From Leptospira broomii serovar Hurstbridge str. 5399 (GTDB lineage Bacteria > Spirochaetota > Leptospiria > Leptospirales > Leptospiraceae): a stretch of DNA of 64,000 bases. The position numbers and the translations under genes are program-made. Numbering within the stretch: the first letter of the stretch is position 1; the number at the start of each line of letters is the position of its first letter. This document shows, in pieces, positions 17,742-25,291 of the stretch. The stretch is taken from positions 51,006-115,005 of the forward strand of contig NZ_AHMO02000010.1 of NCBI RefSeq assembly GCF_000243715.2, written 5' to 3'. Under the pieces are notes generated by a model. That model was not told the DNA's origin. It ran no database searches and worked only from the letters and a program-made list of their open reading frames with translations.

Positions 17742-18049
17742 ATGAAAAAGATAATATCATTTCTAATTTTAAGTTTGTCATTGGCGCTTTCGAATTGCAC
17801 CGTCCCGGATATGACTGGGCTAAGCGGAAATTACAAAGGCTCTGAAGCTAAAAAGAAAATCCACGATGCTTCGTTTACTTCCGACTTTCTCTATTATGGA
17901 TCGAATCAGTCTACATCGGCATATGCTGCCTGACTGCTATTCTAGACTCCTTTCTGACCGAGATATTCTCGAATATCGAAGACGGTAAATACTACAAAAG
18001 GACGGACATTGACAAATGCATTAAAGATGTTCAAACCATCGGCCGTTAG
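17742..18049 (+). pseudogene. lipoprotein gene, frameshifted
   Basis: The ATG at 17742 has a good GGGAAAGGA site and codes a lipoprotein signal peptide ending SLALSNC (lipobox cysteine at about residue 19), then GLSGNYKGSEAKKKIHDASF. The frame stops at 17933. Shifted by one base at about 17930, the next frame continues as LTAILDSFLTEIFSNIEDG and DIDKCIKDVQTIGR before TAG at 18047. This reads as the natural continuation. The same frame goes on past this stop with DCSKLKADGSIF and a further stop, so decay seems to include more than one lesion. The form resembles the small Leptospira lipoproteins of the NYxGSEAxxxIxDAAFTSD type; that family link is from memory. The remnant ends against an opposing operon. 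Confidence 0.6.
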
Positions 18050-18169
18050 TGTTGGATGCGTCTACTACTGTTCGCGAGCAGCGATTGTTCCAAACTAAAA
18101 GCCGATGGGTCGATTTTTTAGGCGACTGTCGACTGGAACTTTCCCGAAGAGGATGCGCATTGATATCCT

Positions 18170-18598
18170 CTATGAGTAAATCCTTCGTTCTATCAATCCA
18201 CCTATCCAGGCACAGGGCAAAGTCGTTATTACAAGCGATATCGGATACCAAGATGGACCTAGATCGTATTGAGTAATAGTGACAATCGCACCCAGGGAGC
18301 TAAAAAAGAGTCCGATTCCTCCTAAGATGATCGCGTGCTTCATCGGATTGTTGGGGGCATATGCGGCGGCGATATAACTCCCGAGAATCGTGTAGACAAT
18401 TCTATACGAAAGAGCCAGCGCATTCAAACCCGGATCGTGCATCGGTAGGCCCCAAGGCGGATATACATCGAGAATATGTAATATTTGATCTGTACCGAGA
18501 GAAAGGACGAAAACTGTCATGAATCCAAACAGTATTGACCCGGCGCTTTGCAAAATTAATCCCGAAGGTGCATTCGTTTTTTCTGATTGAGTTGTCAT
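18170..18598 (-). CDS. four-helix membrane protein of the arsR/SRPBCC operon
   Basis: This 142-residue protein has four hydrophobic helices (around FGFMTVFVLSLG, ALSYRIVYTILGSYIAAA, AIILGGIGLFFSSLGAIV and YPISLVITTLPCAWIGG). The C-terminal LPCAWIGGLIERR ends in a positively charged tail. The start codon overlaps the stop of the SRPBCC gene (ATGA), so the two are translationally coupled, and it is the last gene of a three-gene minus-strand operon. I know no assigned function; similar small membrane proteins often follow ArsR-SRPBCC pairs. The gene's end abuts the remains of the broken lipoprotein on the other strand. Confidence 0.78.
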   Translation of the reverse strand: MTTQSEKTNAPSGLILQSAGSILFGFMTVFVLSLGTDQILHILDVYPPWGLPMHDPGLNALALSYRIVYTILGSYIAAAYAPNNPMKHAIILGGIGLFFSSLGAIVTITQYDLGPSWYPISLVITTLPCAWIGGLIERRIYS

Positions 18599-19098
18599 CG
18601 GGTTGCCGCCTGTCCTTTGGTAGATTCCAAAATTTCATCTAGCCTGTCATAACTTGGAGCGAGACCTTTTTCCATCGGGGAATGAATCACCGCGTCGCGC
18701 GCTTCGGTTGAAATATAAAGTATCGTGGAGGTAACAATTGTCCTTCCTGAATTCTCAGTTAGAAGGGTAGTTATTACCGATTCACCTGGATACCAGGCTT
18801 CGTCGAATTTCTCGGTATGAACGATTTGGACTGGGGATTTCACTTCACGATAAATTCCGCCCATTCCCATCGATGTTCCGTTTTCGTTTTGCCAGACGTA
18901 TCGATATTTACCGCCTGCCTTCAGATCGATTTCGCAGATTTCAAGCGTCCATCCCGGAGGTCCAGTGAGCCAACGTTTCACCAAGTCAGGCTTCGTAAAC
19001 GCGTCAAAAACTAAAGGTGCGGAGGCATTGAATTCGCGAGTTATCACGATTTCCAATTCACCCTTTGCCGTTATCTTCAAATTTCCCGTATTCATCAT
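18595..19098 (-). CDS. SRPBCC / AHSA1-like ligand-binding protein
   Basis: This 167-residue protein has the START-like (SRPBCC) fold of the Aha1-homology subgroup. The typical opening is ITREFNASAPLVFDAFTKPDLVKRWLTGP, followed by LKAGGKYRYVW, MGMGGIYREV and the C-terminal helix EKGLAPSYDRLDEIL. Such proteins bind hydrophobic ligands in a deep cavity and are often encoded next to ArsR regulators, as here. It lies 29 bases after the ArsR gene and overlaps the following membrane-protein gene by 4 bases. The ATG at 19098 is preceded by AGGAGAG. The ligand is unknown. Confidence 0.9.
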   Translation of the reverse strand: MMNTGNLKITAKGELEIVITREFNASAPLVFDAFTKPDLVKRWLTGPPGWTLEICEIDLKAGGKYRYVWQNENGTSMGMGGIYREVKSPVQIVHTEKFDEAWYPGESVITTLLTENSGRTIVTSTILYISTEARDAVIHSPMEKGLAPSYDRLDEILESTKGQAATR

Positions 19099-19127
19099 TT
19101 TTTCTCTCCTGAATATATTTTAGGTTC

Positions 19128-19490
19128 CTATTCGTTCTCTTTTTCCGTGCGATAAGAGTTTAGCTCTTCCAATAAAGTATCGAGTCGATCAAAACTAACT
19201 TCCCAAAACTTACGGTAATTTTCCAACCATTGACAGGCTTCCGCTAACGGTTTGGCCTGTATCCTACGAGGTCGTCTCTGGGCATCTCGGCTTCTTGAAA
19301 TTAAACCCGCCTGCTCCAGTACTTTTAAATGTTTAGAAATTGCGGGCTGGCTCATTGCGAATGGCTTTGCTAGGTCCATCACTGCCGTATCCCCCGAGGC
19401 TAATCGGGAAAGAATGGCTCTTCTGGTAGGGTCGGCGAGAGCGGCAAATGTGACATTGAGCCGGTCGGATATACTTGCTGAATTACTCAT
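19128..19490 (-). CDS. ArsR-family transcriptional regulator
   Basis: This 120-residue winged-helix protein has the family start LADPTRRAILSRLASGDTAV, the recognition part MSQPAISKHLKVLEQAGL and the wing SRDAQRRPRRIQAKPL. No ArsR-type CxC metal site is present, as expected for the SRPBCC-linked subgroup, which is thought to sense other signals. It is the first gene of the operon with the SRPBCC and membrane proteins. A perfect inverted repeat sits directly before its ATG (19491-19520), which suggests the protein represses its own operon. Confidence 0.92.
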   Translation of the reverse strand: MSNSASISDRLNVTFAALADPTRRAILSRLASGDTAVMDLAKPFAMSQPAISKHLKVLEQAGLISRSRDAQRRPRRIQAKPLAEACQWLENYRKFWEVSFDRLDTLLEELNSYRTEKENE

Positions 19491-19520
19491 ACTTTATATA
19501 ACCATATAGATATATAAAGT
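19491..19520 (-). promoter_or_regulatory. operator of the arsR operon
   Basis: Perfect 10-bp arms (ACTTTATATA and TATATAAAGT) are separated by 10 bases. The repeat ends exactly at the arsR start codon. Its position would block either the -10 region or translation start. Binding by the adjacent regulator is inferred. Confidence 0.7.
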
Positions 19521-20160
19521 TTTTTTGCAACATTTTTAAGATGAGCCGAGATATTTTTTGTTGGAAAATACAAAACGAGTACCGAGGGAAAATGGTGCAG
19601 TTTTCGGGTGTTTAGGTTCGGATATGAAAGTTTACGCTAAGCAAACCAGTCGTTCCAAAAGCCGAAAACGAAGTAAGGATAATCAATGGAATGGAATCGG
19701 TATCTTCGGACCGGATTTTAGGCAATATCCATTTTTTATCGACAGTCCTGCGACAATAGCTATTCCGACTATAATCGATCGATCTATTTCAACTTTAAAA
19801 TTAAATCCTAGGAAAGGAGTATTAATATGTTAAACGTTCCGGTCGCTCTTCGATAAGAATCCGGCGAAATCGAATCCCTGGGTCGTATCGAATGCGAAAA
19901 TCGCTGACCCCAAATAGATCCTTCTTTCTTTGTTTCAGGAAATATAATAATTAAATAATAGATGGCGTATTAGAAAAAGCACCATGCCTAAACGCGGTTA
20001 CAATTTTCCTTTTGATAATCTAGAATAACCGAGTCAATTGCTCGATTGCGAATAAAACCCAATTCGAATTTTCTTCAGGAGTCAAAGCGTTAGGGTAGTT
20101 CAAAGATATTGAATTTAATCAATACTATTTCATTCGAGGACACGAAAATTGAAACGATGT
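19521..20160. other. 640-base region without an established gene
   Basis: A 9-codon open frame (19827-19856) has a very strong ribosome site, AGGAAAGGAG, 7 bases before its ATG and ends in TAA. It may be a leader peptide or the stub of a lost gene. A 91-codon open frame at 19558-19833 has low-complexity, basic sequence and no ribosome site, so I do not call it. Confidence 0.45.
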
Positions 20161-21747
20161 TTAAATTCCTTCGGGATACTGCTCGTTATTATAAATCATA
20201 TTACGCACTTCCTCGACCAATTCCTTTCTCAAATCGGTTTTTATGGCGCTCAATCTCTCTTTAAATTTAAGCCTTTCATTCAATTGTTTGTGCTGAATAT
20301 TTCCTAATTCTCTTAATATGCTTGAAAGCATCGCGCCTCTGAAGCCTATATAATACGAAAATCTCACGTACCAAGGAAAATGATTCGCGATGCATGAAAA
20401 TGCAATACTGCAAAACGACGACTGAACATCCGAATCGGATAAGATAGAAAGTAATTTTTTCTTATATTTATTCATCAATAGGATGAAGCGGTAGCTAGTC
20501 GGATTTTCGAAGGAATAGCGTTCCGATAATGCCATAATGACCTCTCTGATGCTGGCATCGTCCGAACGACATATACATAGCTCCGGAAATTCTTCGCCAT
20601 AGTAAACGTAACTAAGGATACTGTTATCCTCTTCGGCATTCGCGATGAGAGGAGAGTCATATGGAATATCGGCGCCTAGAGAAAAGGTTAAAAATTTATC
20701 CAGCGGTTTCTTCCCGCTCTTTATTAAGGACTTTATTTTGTTAATATTCGCCTTTTCGTTTGCGTCACTTTCGTATTCTTCGTAAGACAGAGATTTTTTT
20801 GTTACGAATGAGCCTACTCGGAAGAAATCATTTATAGGAGTATCTTTCGGAAGAATTCCCGCTAACTTAGGAAATTCTGCGGCGTATATTTTCTTGTGTA
20901 TGATAGAAAGATTACCGGAGCTCATTTTAGTTTCTTCCTGCAATACTTCCTCACGAAAAGATACCAAATCTAAAGCGACTTGAGGGTTCAGATCAACGAC
21001 CGTATTGATAGCTTTGCTTGAATACAGTTCCGCTATTATTTGGTAAGTTTCCTCGACGTTTTGTTCCGGAATGTATACGTAACCTGCATTTTTTGTAAGA
21101 GCCAAAAATCCGTCTTCGTAAATTAGATTTCTGATGATGATCTTTGAATCTCTGAGCATCTGCGGACTGCAAAGGCCCATCTCGTGAATCTTCCGTAAGC
21201 AAGTATCCAAAGCGTCCTCGGCCTTCACACCTTCTGCGGGTGGAGTATTTTCGGCGAGACTTTGGAGTAGATTCGGAAGCTTGATATCTCTTTCGGTTTG
21301 TCTGAGAATTTCATAGTTACGGATCGACCACGCGGATCGTCTCATTATCTCTATAAAGAGGGTTTTGATCGAAAGCGGATCGAGACGACTGGTTCGATCG
21401 AGAGCGATTATATGAACACTATGTCCCAGTTCCCTCGAATCAGTATTGAAACTGATTCGAGGGATTACGGCGATTAAGCGGTCCTTCACTAAATTTAAAA
21501 TGTTTTCCTTAACTTTCCGGTCCATACCCTCGGTATTTGCGATATAAGGAATTTTTCCCGACTTCAATCCTTCGAGATTCGAAAAGTCACTAGCCAATAT
21601 CAATAAATGCTCCGCTTCCGGATCATAATAAGGTCTATCACCTTTTTTGAAGCTGTCTTTCGAAAAAAGGTTTAAATAAGGTAAATCAAGACCGACGGTC
21701 ACGATTTTGAGGAGTTCTGCGGTTGAGCTCATGTAGATAAATTCCAA
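20161..21747 (-). CDS. unassigned 528-residue protein
   Basis: I do not recognise the family. The first ATG in frame is at 21732 and a TTG start at 21747 is also possible; AAGGA lies very near the TTG. No signal peptide or obvious membrane helix is present, apart from a mildly hydrophobic stretch near FPWYVRFSYYIGFRGAMLSS (about 470-490). The protein mixes alpha and beta. The C-terminal 40 residues are charged and likely coiled (KLQ-rich, RLKFKERLSAIKTDLRKELVEEV). The gene is isolated, with about 600 bases of non-coding sequence on the 3' side and 760 on the 5' side, which suggests its own regulation or arrival by transfer. No function can be assigned. Confidence 0.72.
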   Translation of the reverse strand: MEFIYMSSTAELLKIVTVGLDLPYLNLFSKDSFKKGDRPYYDPEAEHLLILASDFSNLEGLKSGKIPYIANTEGMDRKVKENILNLVKDRLIAVIPRISFNTDSRELGHSVHIIALDRTSRLDPLSIKTLFIEIMRRSAWSIRNYEILRQTERDIKLPNLLQSLAENTPPAEGVKAEDALDTCLRKIHEMGLCSPQMLRDSKIIIRNLIYEDGFLALTKNAGYVYIPEQNVEETYQIIAELYSSKAINTVVDLNPQVALDLVSFREEVLQEETKMSSGNLSIIHKKIYAAEFPKLAGILPKDTPINDFFRVGSFVTKKSLSYEEYESDANEKANINKIKSLIKSGKKPLDKFLTFSLGADIPYDSPLIANAEEDNSILSYVYYGEEFPELCICRSDDASIREVIMALSERYSFENPTSYRFILLMNKYKKKLLSILSDSDVQSSFCSIAFSCIANHFPWYVRFSYYIGFRGAMLSSILRELGNIQHKQLNERLKFKERLSAIKTDLRKELVEEVRNMIYNNEQYPEGI

Positions 21748-22511
21748 ATTCCTTATTAGAAATGCTTTAAAAATGAGTTATTATAGTATAAAGAACTACT
21801 AGATTATTGAAAATAAAACATGAAAAATGCATAATTCAATAAATTTCATTTGATTAAAAGCATAAATTTTTATGAATTAATGATACTTGAATATTAATTT
21901 AATATTGAACCTTTTATGGATACTTTTCGTTATATTGTAAGCATTGGCTGAATTCGGCGATTTTCTAAAGAGTCTTAAATCCTTCTTATCGACCTGAATC
22001 CTAACCCTATGTATCGCTTTCGGCTTCGAAACATTCGATAAAGAGTTTGGTTTTTCAGTTTTGAATCGCTATAACGGCGAATCAATTTTTCGGCTTGTAG
22101 TCGGGGTTGCAATGTCGCCTTAACGGAACGCAGTCCGAATAGAAAATAAGTTCGTATAATAATTTATTTCTTGGAAGCCCTCTTTCTTTGTTAAGAGACG
22201 ATAAAAAAAACGAGGTCACACGGATAGCTTCGCGACTCCCGAATTTCAGCCTGTTTTTATGAAATGCAGGTCTTAAATGGTTCCTATAACTAAAGGGGTG
22301 GGAAAAATATTTTCGAATCCGATTCCGTTTTAATCGGTAAATTTGCTTTCTTCTGATCGATTTTGTGAGCTTATTAATATTCGCTCGGATCTCCCCATTC
22401 GCTAATTTAAAATTGACTATAGGTAATTTAATTCTATTTCACGAGGGAATGCGTTGTTCGGGCGCTATTAGCAATTTCAAGTGAATGCCTCATTCCGAGT
22501 GTTAGATATCC
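21748..22511. other. 760-base AT-rich region, no gene seen
   Basis: I saw no coding stretch with a ribosome site. The part next to 21748 is very AT-rich and should hold the promoter of the minus-strand gene. A candidate promoter for the patatin gene is at 22413-22440 on the plus strand. Confidence 0.5.
22413..22440 (+). promoter_or_regulatory. candidate promoter for the patatin gene
   Basis: TTGACT at 22413-22418 and TATTTC at 22435-22440 are 16 bases apart and 71 bases before the GTG start. The -10 box is a weak match. Confidence 0.35.
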
Positions 22512-24818
22512 GTGCCCATAAAGAAAATTAAAACTCCTCCACGTTGGTTCGCCTCCGTCCTTCAAGCCAATCCGGAATTATTTCTGGAATGGACAGAGTC
22601 GGAATTGCGGGCTTTTGCTTCTGCGTTTGAGATTCTGAAAATTTCCGCCGGAAAAACGGTCGTAAATCCGAGTAAGAATTCATCGAAACTATACTTCGTT
22701 ATCGAAGGAGTTTGTGAGGAATTTTCCTTTCGCGACGCTTCTTCGACAAGAGAAATCGGCTCAGGCGCATATCTTGGCGAACCGAGCTTTTTCCATTGGG
22801 AAGAGGGGGTTTTAGGTGTACGTGCAAAAACCGATTCTACATTGGCGGCAATATCAAGACAGGAGTGGAATCGTCTTGAAAAAAAGTTTCCTCATCGGTT
22901 GGGACTACTCGCCAGCCGGATAAAAAGCCGACGATTCTTTCGCTTAGCGATCGTTCGACCTAACCAAAAGGAAATTTTGGATTTTCTTTCCAGCATAGAA
23001 ATACTATTTCATTTCGATCGTAACAAGGTTTCCAAATTGCAATCCTATTTGGAATGGTTGTATGTTCCCGGTGGAGAAAGACTGATTCGTCAGGGTGATC
23101 CGGGAAATTCTTTATATATAATTGTTTCCGGGCGTTTCCGATTTGTGACGGAAGACGGAAATGGTAAGAGGATCAGCGAAGGAGAATTCGGAAAGGGAGA
23201 TATTATTGGAGAGATGTCTTTGCTTACGGGAGAGCCTAGATCCGCTTCGGTTTATGCTCTCCGCTCCGGACAAGTTATTAGGATATCTCGGGACGGCTTT
23301 CGCAAATTCATATCCCGATCTCCCGAAGGTTTATTTCACATAACCGAAACGATTGCGCGACGTCTAAATGAGAAAAATCGAGGAGGAGTCAAGGTCGGGC
23401 GAAAAGTCCATACGATCGCACTCGTTCCGCTCAGCAAAGGGTTTCCTCTCAAGGAATTTTCTAAGGAGCTATCCAAAAGTTTAAAACCTTTCGGGAGTTC
23501 GCTCACTGTGAGTAAGGATAAATTCGAAAAATTCGTTCAACAACAAAGATCGAAAAGAAATCGCGATGAAAATTTCGGAATTTCAGAAATCCTTTCCTGG
23601 TTTAACGGACTAGAAAGGGAATATGATAAGGTCTTTTTCGAAGTCGAACACGAAGATTCACTTTGGGTAGAAGCCTGTCTTCGACAAGCGGATAGGATTC
23701 TTATCCTGGTCGAGCCTGGAAGCGCTTTAGAGGAAGAGTGTCATGCCTGGAAAGTGCTTCAGGGAGGTGGACTCCATGAGACTCTACGTGAAACGGTCTT
23801 TTATGTTGAGGATGGTTATTCCCGTTGGCATGTATTAGAGGACTTATTCAAAAAACTTCCCGGCCAAAGGCATATAGTAAGGAAAAATAGGGCAGGCGAA
23901 TTTGATCGTGTTGCAAGGCGTATGGAAGGGAAAGCGGTCGGGATTGCTTTAGCTGGCGGTGGCGCGAAAGGTTTTGCGCATTTAGGTTTTTTGCATAGCA
24001 TTCGCGATCAAGGGATTCCGATAGATCTTATCGGCGGAACGAGCGCAGGTTCGATTATGGCGGGTCTATTTGCCATGGGTTATGATTTTCCGGAAATACT
24101 TCGTTTAATAAAAAAAGTTTGGATTGATTCCAAGTTAACAAGGGATTATACGATTCCTTTCGTTTCACTTTTAAAGGGTTCGCGTTATTCGAAAGCCATT
24201 AAGGACTTTTTCGGCGATAGAAAGATCGAAACATTATGGATTCCTTTCTTAGCGGTGGCTTGTAATTTAACAAAGTCCGAACCGAAAGTATTCGATCAGG
24301 GCGAACTCTGGAAGGCGATACGAGCGAGCACTTCTATTCCGGGTATTTTTCCTCCGTTTTACGACGAGGGATCGCTTTATGTGGATGGGGGTTTATGGGA
24401 TAATCTTCCTGGACTTTTACTAAGGGAAAAAGGTGCAGATATATTGATATCGGTAGATTTGGGAGCGGGTTCTCAACCTGCAAAAGATCAAGCCTACGGT
24501 TCGCTAGTGGAAGGACGTTTTCCGGGCGCAGCTCCTTCTCCTTGGAAACTTATTATGAACAATTTATTGCCTAAGGAGCAAAGATTGGATTTTCCTCATA
24601 TTGGAGAGATATTTATGCGTTCGATGCTGATTTCCAGCCAAAATTCCCTGAAAAAGACCAGGGAATCTTCGGATATTTTCGTTGAAATTCCTGCTCGAGA
24701 TTTTTCAACCTTCGATTGGAATGAATATCTACGATTATACGATCTCGGTTACGAGTCTTCTCAGTCGAAAGCGAAAGAATGGGCAAAAATCATTCAGGAT
24801 AAGATCTATTCGAAATAG
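22512..24818 (+). CDS. patatin-like phospholipase with two cyclic-nucleotide-binding domains
   Basis: This 768-residue protein has the domain order of neuropathy target esterase. Two cNMP-binding folds come first (about 15-130 and 155-275); the second has the phosphate-cassette pattern GEFGKGDIIGEMSLLTGEPRSASV. A 200-residue linker follows, then a patatin domain at about 475-680. The oxyanion loop GGGAKG is at about 481-486, the nucleophile motif GTSAG (GxSxG) at about 508-512 and the DGG with catalytic Asp at about 624. All catalytic parts are intact. The family hydrolyses phospholipids or lysophospholipids at membranes, and the nucleotide domains may gate this. There is no N-terminal membrane helix, unlike many eukaryotic forms. 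The GTG start has a weak ribosome site; the gene is monocistronic. Confidence 0.93.
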   Translation: MPIKKIKTPPRWFASVLQANPELFLEWTESELRAFASAFEILKISAGKTVVNPSKNSSKLYFVIEGVCEEFSFRDASSTREIGSGAYLGEPSFFHWEEGVLGVRAKTDSTLAAISRQEWNRLEKKFPHRLGLLASRIKSRRFFRLAIVRPNQKEILDFLSSIEILFHFDRNKVSKLQSYLEWLYVPGGERLIRQGDPGNSLYIIVSGRFRFVTEDGNGKRISEGEFGKGDIIGEMSLLTGEPRSASVYALRSGQVIRISRDGFRKFISRSPEGLFHITETIARRLNEKNRGGVKVGRKVHTIALVPLSKGFPLKEFSKELSKSLKPFGSSLTVSKDKFEKFVQQQRSKRNRDENFGISEILSWFNGLEREYDKVFFEVEHEDSLWVEACLRQADRILILVEPGSALEEECHAWKVLQGGGLHETLRETVFYVEDGYSRWHVLEDLFKKLPGQRHIVRKNRAGEFDRVARRMEGKAVGIALAGGGAKGFAHLGFLHSIRDQGIPIDLIGGTSAGSIMAGLFAMGYDFPEILRLIKKVWIDSKLTRDYTIPFVSLLKGSRYSKAIKDFFGDRKIETLWIPFLAVACNLTKSEPKVFDQGELWKAIRASTSIPGIFPPFYDEGSLYVDGGLWDNLPGLLLREKGADILISVDLGAGSQPAKDQAYGSLVEGRFPGAAPSPWKLIMNNLLPKEQRLDFPHIGEIFMRSMLISSQNSLKKTRESSDIFVEIPARDFSTFDWNEYLRLYDLGYESSQSKAKEWAKIIQDKIYSK

Positions 24819-25291
24819 CTATTTTTTGCCCAATATCCAATATAACATTCAAAATGATCATTTATCCGGAAATATCTTTCCATTCAAACCGCTAAATCTA
24901 AAGAACTAATAAATGAATCTTTCGTAAAGAAGAAAGGGTATTTTAAAAGTTCATGCTATACTTTCGGATTAGAAGTGTTATTCTAAAATAACAGTTGCGT
25001 TCGAGGCCGGAAAAGACGCGGAGAAACCTTCAGTTTCGGTTTTTTTTGAAATTTTTCGTCCTATAACGAAGTCGGCAATATGAATTATCCGCTTTAGAGA
25101 AGTAGGCGTACGCAATTAAGGAAACTCTATTTTTTCTCGACTTTGAATTATTCATTATGCGCAATACGTAATATTTTGATAACCTGTTCGGGTTCAGCGG
25201 AGAGTCGAGAATGATTGAGCGAAAAACGTCGGATCCGATTGATATCTTTGGATCCATCGCGTTACTCTATGTTTTGAGTGCGGTCTAAAAT
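24819..25291. other. 470-base region with a weak T-rich hairpin
   Basis: No gene is visible. At 25023-25047 a short stem (GAAAC/GTTTC) is followed by GG and eight T, which is a weak terminator pattern, perhaps for the patatin transcript, 200 bases after its stop. Confidence 0.4.

Noticed and set aside
18170..18280. Plus-strand continuation of the broken lipoprotein (INPPIQAQGKVVITSDIG)
   Set aside because: The minus strand here encodes a good membrane protein in a coupled operon; the plus reading is antisense coincidence or, at most, shared sequence.
19558..19833. Open frame of 91 codons
   Set aside because: Lacks a ribosome site and looks random; the strong site at 19810 belongs to another short frame.
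25023..25047. Short stem followed by eight T
   Set aside because: Only five pairs; noted in the gap entry but not called as a terminator.
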